From positions 826,986 through 890,985 of the forward strand of contig NC_020178.2 of NCBI RefSeq assembly GCF_000224145.3: 64,000 nt of DNA, in the 5' to 3' direction. The stretch comes from Ciona intestinalis. Lineage: Eukaryota > Chordata > Ascidiacea > Phlebobranchia > Cionidae. Below are positions 23,501-30,163 of the stretch, one piece after another (the first letter of the stretch is position 1; each line of letters begins with the position of its first letter). The notes under the pieces were generated by a model. It worked only from the letters and a program-made list of their open reading frames with translations. It had not been told where the DNA came from and ran no database searches. Both the position numbers and the translations under genes were made by a program.

Positions 23501-25092
23501 ACAGCACCAACCATTAAAGATTTCTATGTTTGGTGACTTTATATACGGAACTACATTCCATACAAACCGTGTTTTCCGTATACACAAGATGGCACATACC
23601 ATAACAAGTACATTTCATGAATGGGAATTTCACTCTCAAGGCGTGAGACCTGGAAAACCTATTTTTCTACCAGATAATAGAAACAAGCTAGACTGGGTGT
23701 TGCCCAATGCTCCAGGAACGCCACTATTTTCAATAATCAACTCAATTCCAAAACCAGCGCTTAGTGAGTTACGGCATCGGTACGAAATTTCGTGCGAGAA
23801 TTGCGCAAAAAATCAAATATGTCTCGCCCAACCAATTTCGGGCGAAAAGTTTCCAAAGCCTGGAAAGTTTCGCTGCGTTAATGTAGACCATATAGATACC
23901 AATGTATTATGCAATGGTGTTAAGTGTGGGGGCAACAAAACTTGCCAAAATGGTGTTTGTATATGTGATGGTTTATGCATTGGAGCAACATCCTCCCAAC
24001 AGCCAGGAGTTGCTACTACTACAATACTAGTTGTTCTTATCATGTGTTTATGTGTGGTGATGGTAGTTGGTTTCTTCTTGTGGAAGAAAAGGTCAAGATG
24101 GTCTGGGTAAGTTAGTGTTTTATTTGGCCCATTTTCTGTTTTATTTTTTGTTTATTATTGTTTTCTTTCTCTCTTTTTTTATTTATTTTGTTTGATTATT
24201 TTTTCATATCTTTTTTTGTTCAATTATATTCTTATGCTTTTTTGTTTAATTATTTTTTATCCTTTTTCATTTGTTTTATAATTTTTTGAAACTTATTTTA
24301 TTTTATTGTTTTTTTTTTGTTTAGTACTTACTTTTTTATTGTTTTTTTTGTTGTTGTTTGGTTTATTTTTCAAGCTTTGATTTATATTTTATTCTGTTTG
24401 ATCACTTCTTGTTGGTGTTTTGGGTTTATTTTTTACCTTTCTTCCCATTGGTCGAATCCAGATTCAAACACAGTCGAATGAACCAATCACAGACCTCGGT
24501 TGGTAGACTGCTCTACAGCGAGCTTGTTGCCTTGGAAACGGATGATAACAGAAGTATGACATCACTGATGACATCATCGAATGGGGGAACCACCAACGGT
24601 GATATAACGTCACCAGAAACTGAAACAACTGAAACAGCTATGAATGAGGTGACAGTTTCAAAAACTAAACATCACATTTTTACTTTTGTTGGAAATTTTT
24701 AAGTATTTTGGTGCCTTTTTATGATAAAATATGTGTGTGTAAATTTAGTGTTTTTTCTGATTTTTTAAAGATTATATGCAGCGATTTATTAAGTTAAGAA
24801 AGAAAAATGGCTGTGTTGCAGTCTGTATTTTAAATATTAGCGGACACTTTACTTTCCTGTCTGTCTTCGGAACTTACCCATATAGAATAGAAATTTACCA
24901 AAAATAAACAAATATTTTTCACAGGACATTGGAGGCTCTTTTGACCGGATATTTTACTCTAAGAATCTTGAAGATGAAACTTCTGAGCAAGCTCTGCTTC
25001 TAAGAGGGCAACATCTTTCTGAAGACTCGGATCCTCCTCATAAAGAAGATGAAAAAAGTGAAAAAAATCCAAAAACAGCACCTTCTGTGTGA
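4548..25092 (+). CDS. LRP2: LDL receptor-related protein, LRP2/megalin-like, C-terminal ~2,050 codons
   Basis: About 38 exons join in phase from 4548 to the TGA ending at 25092. They encode a giant endocytic receptor: a propeller fragment, EGF, 8 LDLa, 2 EGF, a YWTD propeller, EGF, 11 LDLa, 2 EGF, a propeller, a Cys-rich stem, one transmembrane helix and a cytoplasmic tail. Eleven LDLa repeats in the last cluster, and a last propeller followed by little EGF, fit LRP2 better than LRP1, which has six EGFs before its membrane. Such receptors bind and internalise many ligands at apical membranes. Oddities: the first exon starts in mid-propeller with no signal peptide or upstream clusters; one exon carries an apparent frameshift (21491-21495); and the tail lacks NPxY. 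LRP family membership is certain; the LRP2 orthology is inferred from domain order. Confidence 0.85.
5011..5165 (+). repeat. Two partial copies of the exon 5335 acceptor and exon start
   Basis: CCCAG+GGTATAATTTCCAATG at 5011 and CAAAG+GTTATAATATCCAATG at 5127 repeat the true exon border CCCAG+GTTATAATATCCAATG at 5330-5350. Each is preceded by a related ATAGTTATAATTTA-type stretch. The copies decay after about 30-40 bases and lose the reading frame, so they are not used exons. Confidence 0.75.
5174..5301 (+). mobile_element. SINE body copy
   Basis: It runs from AATCACCCACAAAGTTACATACG to the ATTCATTC tail and lies between the duplicated acceptors of the LRP intron. Confidence 0.8.
5736..6045 (+). 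mobile_element. MITE-like element (GGGGTGACA termini) with a 148-bp tandem partial duplication
   Basis: GGGGTGACA at 5736-5744 and TGTCACCCC at 5903-5911 form inverted termini of a ~176-bp element. Its body from about 5763 is repeated from 5911 with a period of 148 bp (ATTGCATTCACCACATTAATC occurs in both). A reverse-oriented relative is at 48291-48436, which shows this is a dispersed family. Confidence 0.7.
6061..6171 (+). CDS. LRP2: LRP exon: EGF-like module after propeller
   Basis: A TGC codon is formed across the splice. The exon then reads [22 protein letters not shown] and ends DECG: six Cys in EGF spacing, the module that packs on a YWTD propeller. Acceptor ATTTTAG, donor GGTAAGT. Confidence 0.85.
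6298..6395 (+). mobile_element. SINE body fragment
   Basis: It contains GTATGAAACAGAACACCTGTG, TTATAACGACTGCCG and the AAATAAGTTACATTCA end. It stops a few bases before the acceptor of the next LRP exon (6403). Confidence 0.75.
6403..10344 (+). CDS. LRP2: LRP exons: cluster of eight LDL receptor class A repeats
   Basis: Exons are 6403-6550, 6943-7079, 7435-7542, 7784-7897, 8069-8188, 8651-8764, 9495-9665 and 10203-10344; most single repeats sit on one exon. Each LDLa has six Cys and the acidic calcium loop, for example [39 protein letters not shown] and [13 protein letters not shown]. The repeat in 8651-8764 ends [10 protein letters not shown], and the eighth spans the 9495/10203 exons ([13 protein letters not shown], then [13 protein letters not shown]). 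The last exon runs on into an EGF ([15 protein letters not shown]). LDLa loops bind calcium and use acidic residues to hold lysines of ligands or of the chaperone RAP. Confidence 0.87.
7110..7410 (-). repeat. 71-bp minisatellite filling LRP intron 7080-7434
   Basis: About four units in reverse orientation (TGAGCATGAGGTGTAAGAAT, ACACCATGTGTGTCTGGTGT) occupy 7110-7410 of a 355-bp intron, within about 31 and 25 bp of the two splice sites. Confidence 0.9.
8196..8640 (+). repeat. About 25-bp minisatellite (TGGAAACACTGG) filling LRP intron 8189-8650
   Basis: Around ten copies of a CTGGAAACACTGGTGTTTTTA-type unit, imperfectly spaced at 20-27 bp, run from 8 bases after the donor to about 8450. More degenerate copies follow at 8555-8640, just before the acceptor. 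A second block of the same repeat is at 10345-10455. Confidence 0.85.
9287..9478 (+). mobile_element. Palindromic-end MITE (GTAGGGTGGGGG family)
   Basis: It starts AGTAGGGTGGGGGGAAGACG, contains GGTCTATGGGAGTCGTGAGG, and ends GGTGTCCCATCTTCCCCAT. The right end is slightly decayed. It lies in LRP intron 8765-9494, almost touching the 9495 exon. Confidence 0.8.
9690..10140 (+). repeat. About 96-bp tandem repeat filling LRP intron 9666-10202
   Basis: Roughly 4.5 units are marked by CATTGTATATGC (recurring every 96-97 bp at about 9820, 9917, 10013 and 10110) and by GGTGAGGTCCTACAG and CCATGGGACCTG. Single copies of the unit are scattered through the window (for example 2770-2930, 16500-16600, 56350-56530). 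Confidence 0.85.
10345..10455 (+). repeat. About 25-bp minisatellite starting at a splice donor
   Basis: The repeat TATTTTTATCTGGAAACACTGG starts at the GT of the donor at 10345 and recurs about four times. It is the same unit as in intron 8189-8650. Confidence 0.75.
10766..10993 (+). CDS. LRP2: LRP exon: EGF end plus calcium-binding EGF
   Basis: [18 protein letters not shown] finishes the EGF begun in the previous exon. [16 protein letters not shown] then opens a calcium-binding EGF, which ends [11 protein letters not shown]. The exon runs into the propeller start (PYILFANE). This EGF pair before a propeller is the standard LRP arrangement. Confidence 0.85.
11291..13834 (+). CDS. LRP2: LRP exons: complete six-bladed YWTD propeller
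   Basis: Exons are 11291-11452, 11627-11757, 12139-12244, 12713-12810, 13121-13270 and 13622-13834, all in phase. YWTD-type motifs are [41 protein letters not shown] and [10 protein letters not shown]. In between are the 'xxxPxAIAxxP' type strands ([14 protein letters not shown]) and [13 protein letters not shown]. In the LDL receptor family this propeller drives acid-dependent ligand release in endosomes; the function here is by homology. Confidence 0.85.
12470..12652 (+). mobile_element. Two tandem SINE body copies
   Basis: Two consecutive copies of ACAGAACACCTGTGTTATAAC followed by GCGAGGATAAATAAGTTAC occupy intron 12245-12712. Related single fragments are at 12008-12072, 12919-13001 and 13310-13530; the last includes a tRNA-like GGTTCAAAGCTCG. 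Confidence 0.75.
13901..14090 (+). mobile_element. MITE, GTAGGGTGGGG family, reverse orientation body
   Basis: It starts TATAGTAGGG and ends CACCCCACTATATA, and contains CCCATTTGGTAGTAAACAAAG. It lies in an LRP intron. Confidence 0.8.
14256..20340 (+). CDS. LRP2: LRP exons: EGF then cluster of eleven LDLa repeats
   Basis: Exons are 14256-14404 ([25 protein letters not shown]), 14660-14753, 15046-15180, 15946-16065, 16331-16479, 16788-16896, 17266-17385, 17627-17774, 17990-18081, 18924-19083, 19541-19659 and 20152-20340. Calcium-loop cores include [117 protein letters not shown] and [13 protein letters not shown]. The repeat ending in 19541-19659 is unusual: [14 protein letters not shown], with extra residues in the loop. 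Four repeats are split across exon pairs. The 20152 exon carries a basic insert ([11 protein letters not shown]) before its repeat. Confidence 0.87.
14798..15004 (-). repeat. 71-bp minisatellite filling LRP intron 14754-15045
   Basis: Three reverse-orientation units (GACAGTGAGCATGAG, ATACACCATGTGTGTCTGGT) occupy most of this 292-bp intron. Confidence 0.9.
15236..15490 (-). mobile_element. SINE with tRNA-like head, left arm of an inverted pair
   Basis: It reads from the GAATGAATG tail through GTGTCTTCCCCAAAGACATA to a head-like stretch with GGCAGAGCGCTGGCAGG on the minus strand. It faces the plus-strand copy at 15541-15802 in the same LRP intron. Confidence 0.65.
15541..15802 (+). mobile_element. 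SINE body, near full length, right arm of an inverted pair
   Basis: It contains CTACCATTGTGGGCGTATGTG, CCTTGGGCAAGACACTTAACG, CACCCACAAAGTTACATACA, ATAACGACTGTCG and ends in ATTCATTC. It is one of the best preserved copies in the window. Confidence 0.85.
17424..17614 (+). repeat. 71-bp minisatellite filling LRP intron 17386-17626
   Basis: About 2.6 units in sense orientation. The last unit ends with CTCATGCTCACTGTCAAG 12 bp before the acceptor of exon 17627, so the repeat borders the polypyrimidine/AG region directly. Confidence 0.92.
18117..18915 (+). repeat. 71-bp minisatellite filling LRP intron 18082-18923
   Basis: About eleven sense-orientation units cover almost the entire 842-bp intron. 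The last third (18650-18915) is more degenerate and ends CATGCCCCCTGTCAA just before the CAG acceptor. Confidence 0.92.
19084..19420 (+). repeat. Duplicated exon end and splice donor (three GACCTTACAG|GT copies)
   Basis: The real donor of exon 18924-19083 reads GACAGACCTTACAG|GTATATA. The same boundary recurs at 19181-19191 (GACCTTACAG|GTATGT) and 19257-19275 (CCTGATAGACCTTACAG|GTG). The first and third also share the following ATAATGGTTT and ATATGAATGCA stretches, and ATGCTTTTTGTAAACATTTC is repeated further on. Confidence 0.8.
20440..20490 (+). repeat. Partial copy of an LRP exon end and donor
   Basis: ATTGGTTGTTTTAGTGGTAGG followed by TGAATTATAAGGGGTTAA copies the end of exon 20152-20340 (ATTGGATGTTTTAGTG|GTGGG, then TGAATAGGGGGTTAA) about 125 bp downstream. 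Confidence 0.75.
20802..21054 (+). CDS. LRP2: LRP exon: two EGF modules
   Basis: [18 protein letters not shown] begins an EGF with a long loop and ends [26 protein letters not shown] opens a calcium-binding EGF ([12 protein letters not shown]). The exon ends in phase 2 and should continue into the Cys and propeller of the next exon. Confidence 0.85.
21469..23157 (+). CDS. LRP2: LRP exons: last YWTD propeller, with an apparent frameshift
   Basis: Exons are 21469-21626, 21907-21991, 22246-22441 and 22871-23157, continuing in 23505. The first exon enters in one frame (TGCFVAW, completing the EGF) but the propeller ([15 protein letters not shown]) lies in another; the frames meet at the C run 21491-21495. 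Propeller motifs are [28 protein letters not shown] and [15 protein letters not shown]. The 22871 exon has a 17-residue internal duplication ([11 protein letters not shown], then [11 protein letters not shown]). Confidence 0.8.
21731..21897 (+). mobile_element. SINE body copy
   Basis: It contains CACAAAGTTACATACGGGG, AGGTGTATGAAACAGAG, ATAACGACTGTCAATG and GGAATAAATAAATTTCATTG. It ends 10 bases before the acceptor of exon 21907. Confidence 0.75.
22472..22727. mobile_element. Inverted pair of SINE body copies
   Basis: A plus copy at 22472-22596 (GGTACATAGTGTATGAAACAG, ATAACAACTGTCG) is followed 15 bp later by a minus copy at 22612-22727 (GAATGAATGAATGTAACTTA, GGGTGTTCTGTTTCATACAC). Both lie in LRP intron 22442-22870. 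Confidence 0.8.
23505..25092 (+). CDS. LRP2: LRP exons: propeller end, Cys-rich stem, transmembrane helix and tail
   Basis: Exons are 23505-24106, 24462-24648 and 24925-25092. The first closes the propeller ([17 protein letters not shown]), then encodes a Cys-rich stem ([29 protein letters not shown]) and a transmembrane helix at about 24009-24083 ([20 protein letters not shown]) followed by the stop-transfer KKRSR. The tail of about 120 residues has a tyrosine-type sorting motif YSEL (exon 24462) and an acidic dileucine EQALLL (exon 24925). No NPxY is visible, although that motif is usual in LRP1 and LRP2 tails. Translation stops at TGA 25090-25092. Confidence 0.85.
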
Positions 25093-25430
25093 CATCATAG
25101 GCAGTGATTATGACTTCACAAGCGTACATGTGACGTGTCACAGAGCAGATTATGACATCACAAGTGTTGGTGACATATGCTGGTTATGATGTAACAGCCA
25201 TGGTGCTATCGTTAACATACTATGCATTCTCGGGTATTTTAGTTCTTGTTTTACCTGGCTAAAAGTCCTGATGCGCTTACACATCTCATTTTTACAACGT
25301 TTTTACTTTTGTAGGAAATTTTTAAAACCCTTTCGGTGCCTTTTTATAAACTTAAATATTTTTTCAATCATTTTTTAAAAGACCAAATGCAGTATCTATC
25401 TTACTGCACTTTTTAACAAACAAACTTGAA

Positions 25431-25436
25431 AATAAA
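25431..25436 (+). terminator. LRP2: LRP poly(A) signal candidate
   Basis: AATAAA lies about 340 bp after the LRP stop codon, in AT-rich 3' UTR. It is the first canonical hexamer after the stop that I found. Confidence 0.55.
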
Positions 25437-25718
25437 ACAGTGTTTTGTTCCGTAAATATCTTCTGTTCTAAGTGGGTGATGTCCTTGTCAAAGGATTTAG
25501 GCCAAATTTGGCCCTTTATCCCAACACCCAGGCTGCTTTTAGACTCAAGTCTTTCAGGGGCCTACTAAAACATAACTGGTCGCTAATGGTTCTGTTTTAG
25601 TCGGACATAGGTTAAAGTCCTGTAGCAAGACATGCCAGGGAACCTGGAATTTAAGCCAGAGTTATATATAGCCCAAATTAATATATATTTCAACAATTTT
25701 TTTCAGTTTCACTGTATT

Positions 25719-25724
25719 TTTATT
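25719..25724 (-). terminator. PLC poly(A) signal candidate
   Basis: TTTATT on plus reads AATAAA on minus, about 240 bp past the PLC stop. The two convergent genes therefore end about 280 bp apart (25436 and 25719). Confidence 0.5.
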
Positions 25725-25960
25725 ACAAACAAAATATTAGGAATTCTTAAATCGAAAAAAAAGTAAACCGAACAAATTTTATATAAGATAGCGCTGCTAT
25801 TAAATAGTCTCTGAACAATTATAACAAGTAGAAAATTAGTTTTCACAGCTTGAACCTATATGATTTTTTTGCCTTCAAAATCCCAACTCTCCTTGACTTA
25901 AAACAGTATCCATCATTTCTTGAAAAACTATTCGTCGTTTTCTGGTCCTTTTTTTTAACT

Positions 25961-28900
25961 TCAACCAGCTTTGTCCATTTTTACCTTGCCTGGATTATGA
26001 TGTCTGACCACTGCATTATTTATTTCAATGTAAACGAAGATTGAAGCACTTGTGATTCTTGCACCGGAGCGATCAAGCATTGGTATATGGCGGTATCCTG
26101 AGTAAAAAGATAAAGTGAAAATGGAATCACCCACAAAGTTACAAAAGTGGTAACTTGTAAGCAGACATAAGGTGTATAAAACGAAACACCGGTGTTGTAA
26201 AATTGCCAATGCCCCGCCATGCAAGGATAAATAAGTTACATTCATTCAGGTAAAATTTTCATATTTACTTTATGTTTAATAAGTAGTAAAACATTTTCTA
26301 TTTTTTCAGATACTTTTGAATTGGAGCAATTGTCGTTAAGTGTTTTTCCCAAAGACACATATGCCCACAATGGTAACAACATTGAACAGTACATTCTGCA
26401 GCCATTATACTCTTATCTGTACACCAAGCTTAAATAGCTGCTCCCATATCATACAGTACATACCTTGCGCAATACTGTTGAAAGGTATTGAGTTTTGTCC
26501 AATCTTGTCATGTGTTTGAGTCTTCACTACAAACCTAACCATTGCAAGCTCAGGTTTGGTGATGAAACAAATAAACTCATCATTCCATTTTGGATCAAAT
26601 CCTGGGGAATTAAGATGCATTACATTGCTACATATATGTGTGTATGTGCTGTAGTATTAAATACTACTTTTCTTGCAACATTTCAATGAAACAACTTATG
26701 CTCACTGTCCATGGGTGTCTTCTTAAACACCAGACACGCATGGTGTATTCATACACCTCATGCTCACTGTCAAAGTATAACATGGGTGTCTTCTTATACA
26801 CCAAACAAACAAGGTGTCTACTTATACACCTCATGCTTACTGTTAAGTTATAACATGGGTGTCTCCTTAAACACCAGACACAGATGGTGTATTCATACAC
26901 CTCATGCTCACTGTCAAGTTATAACATGGGTGTCTTCTTATACACCAGACACACATGGTGTATTCATACACCTCATGCTCACTGTCAAGTTATAACATAG
27001 GTGTCTTCTTATACACCAGACACACATGGTGTATTCATACACCTCATGCTCACTGTCAAGTTATAACATAGGTGTCTTCTTATACACCAGACACACATGG
27101 TGTATTCATACACCCTCATGCTCACTGTTAAGTTATAACATTACCGTCTTTTCATACACCAGACACACATGGTGTATTCATACACCTCATGCTCACTGTT
27201 AAGTTATAACATGACCGTCTTCTTCATACACCAGACACACATGGTATATTCATACACCTCATGCTCACTGTTAAGTTATAACATTACCGTCTTTTTATAC
27301 ACCAGACACACATGGTGTATTCATACACCTCATGCTCACTGTTAAGTTATAACATTACCGTCTTTTCATACACCAGACACACATGGTGAATTCATACACC
27401 TCATGCTCACTGTTGAGTTATAACATGAGTGTCTTTTATACACCAGACACACATGGTGAATTCATACACCTCATGCTCACTGTTGAGTTATAACATGAGT
27501 GTCTTCTTATACACCAGACACACATGGTGAATTCATACATCTCATGCTCACTGTTGAGTTATAACATGAGTGTCTTTTTATACACCAGACACACATGGTG
27601 AATTCATACATCTCATGCTCACTGTTGAGTTATAACATTAGTGTCTTTTTATACACCAGACACACATGGTGAATTCATACACCTCATGCCCACTGTCGAG
27701 TTACAAATAATTTATACCCACCCAAATCCAAAGACACATTTCTGAGCAGTTGTATAACAGTTTCTGGTGTAGGCTGGTCATTTCTAGCGTCCAATATGAT
27801 TTCTGGCTCTGAAGCAAACACTACAATACCATATTCAATTGCTCCAGTAGCATTTGCTGATAACTATAAAAAAAAATAATTTAAAAAAGTTTTTAATGCA
27901 TCTAATTAAAAAAAATTATATATATATATATAAATCATTTTTTTAAATCTTTTTTTGGCAGGGTAATGATAGTTGTTATAACATAGGTGTTTTGTTTCAT
28001 ACACCTCGTGCCCGCTTACAGGTTACCACGTATGTAACTTTGTGGGTGTTTTTTTTTTCTGTATGGCCGACAATTTAAGTGACCACTGGGTTGAAGCAAT
28101 TGCCGTTAAGTGTCTTGCCCAAAGACACATTCGCCCACAATGATAGCAGCGACGAGCCTTAAACCCATTACCTATAATCTAGAGGCAGGCGCGCTAACCA
28201 CTTTGCCACGGCGCGAACAAAATAAAATATAAAAATACCTGCAAAAAATCTAATAAAATACTGTTTCTTACCCTTTCTACTAGTTTTTCAGCAAACATAA
28301 TACAATTTTTAATATCATCTGCAGAAATGCTTCTCGAAAGGTCAATTACAAAGTATATTTCATGGCCAGCGCTGTGNNNNNNNNNNNNNNNNNNNNNNNN
28401 NNNNNNNNNNNNNNNNNNNNNNNNNNNNNNNNNNNNNNNNNNNNNNNNNNNNNNNNNNNNNNNNNNNNNNNNNNNNNNNNNNNNNNNNNNNNNNNNNNNN
28501 NTTGCCAGTCAGTCACTCTTCCTGTCTCATATACCGGTAAATATTATTAGAATTACACTGTATATAAAAAAGATTCTCTTCAGAAGCAAGCGATATTCCA
28601 TAACTAAAACCTCACTACGCAACTCTGCAATATCAATCATTTCGAGATTTATTACGTAACTCACTACAAAAAAATTAGCAAGACATTACTATAACCAACG
28701 CTGATACAATATATTACAATAAGACGACAGTATAATGGCGCTTCTAAAATCATATCCTAGTCACTCATGCGTGACGATTGTCTCGTTGTCCTACTACTGT
28801 TTTAGAGTACTATGGTATGATGATCTCGTACGCAAATGGCGGCAAACATAGTTTATGTCGTCTATACTTAAACAGCCGAAAACACTTCTCATAAAAAACA

Positions 28901-30163
28901 GTTCAAAAAGATGCGTGTGTTTTAACAACTGTTGTTTTGTCGCTATATCATGTTTTTTCGTTTGAAATAGCTCATGCTCACTGTCAAGTTATAACTTCAG
29001 TGTCTTCTTATATATACACCAGACACACATGGTCTATTCATACACCTCATGCTCACTGTCGAGTTATAACATGGGTGTCTTCTTTTACACCAGACACACA
29101 TGGTCTATTCATACACCTCATGCTCACTGTCGAGTTATAACATGGGTGTCTTCTTATACACCAGACACACATGGTGTATTCATACACCTCATGCTCACTG
29201 TCTAGTTATAACATGGTTGTCTTCTTATACACCAGACACACATGGTGTATCCATACACCTCATGCTCACTGTCAAGTTATAACATGGTTGTCTTCTTATA
29301 CACCAGACACACATGGTGTATTCATACACCTCATGCTCACTGTCGAGTTATAACATGGGTGTCTTCTTATACACCAGACACACATGGTGTATTCATACAC
29401 TTCATGCTCACTGTCGAGTTATAACATGGGTGTCTTCTTATACACCAGACACACATGGTGTATTCATACACCTCATGCTCACTGTCAAGTTATAACATGG
29501 TTGTCTTCTTATACACCAGACACACATGGTCTATTCATACACCTCGTGCTCACTGTCAAGTTATAACATGGGTGTCTTCTTATACACCAGACACACATGG
29601 TGTATTCATACACCTCATGCTCACTGTCAAGTTATAACATGGGTGTCTTCTTATACACCAGACACACATGGTGTATTCATACACCTCATGCTCACTGTCA
29701 AGTTATAACATGGGTGTCTTCTTATACACCAGACACACATGGTGTATTCATACACCTCATGCTCACTGTCAAGTTATAACATGGGTGTCTTCTTATACAC
29801 CAGACACACATGGTGTATTCATACACCTCATGCTCACTGTCAAGTTATAACATGGGTGTCTTCTTATACACCAGACACACATGGTGTATTCATACACCTC
29901 ATGCTCACTGTCAAGTTATAACATGGGTGTCTTCTTATACACCAGACACACATGGTGTATTCATACACCTCATGCTCACTGTCAAGTTATAACATAGATG
30001 TCTTCTTATACACCCATGCCCACAGTTAATATAAACGACCCTACAATTATGAACTCACCACTGTTCTTATCAAACTTAGTTACACATCTGTTTACATCAC
30101 TTTGGTCACCGGATGTTGAAACTTCAACTTGAAGAGAAGTGTCGTCATAGTTTGATGTTCGAC
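25961..30163 (-). CDS. PLCD: PLC exons 16-18: C2 domain
   Basis: Exons are 30163-30059 ([16 protein letters not shown]), 26601-26464 ([34 protein letters not shown]) and 26097-25961 ([24 protein letters not shown]), then the stop. Exon 16 ends in phase 1 and exon 17 starts with two bases, so they join directly and skip the von Willebrand A exons that lie between them. Confidence 0.9.

Noticed and set aside
24925..25092. PDZ-binding C-terminus on the LRP tail
   Set aside because: The tail ends APSV, which has Pro instead of Ser/Thr at position -2, so it does not fit a class I motif.
27718..27863. vWA exon as an extra PLC exon
   Set aside because: It ends in phase 2, whereas the next PLC exon needs phase 1. 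PLC exons 30163-30059 and 26601-26464 join directly in phase.
28150..28215. tRNA gene (A and B box-like motifs)
   Set aside because: It continues directly into the SINE body with a decayed B box (GGGTTTAAGGCTC) and no complete cloverleaf. It is the SINE head.
28937..29992. A ladder of overlapping 60-codon open frames, apparently a repetitive protein
   Set aside because: They are spaced exactly 71 bp apart in rotating frames, a by-product of a minisatellite whose unit lacks stops in long windows. There are no splice or start signals, and similar arrays lie antisense in introns.
28968..30012. CRISPR-like regular repeats
   Set aside because: There are no unique spacers between the repeats, the genome is eukaryotic with introns, and the units are contiguous tandem copies.
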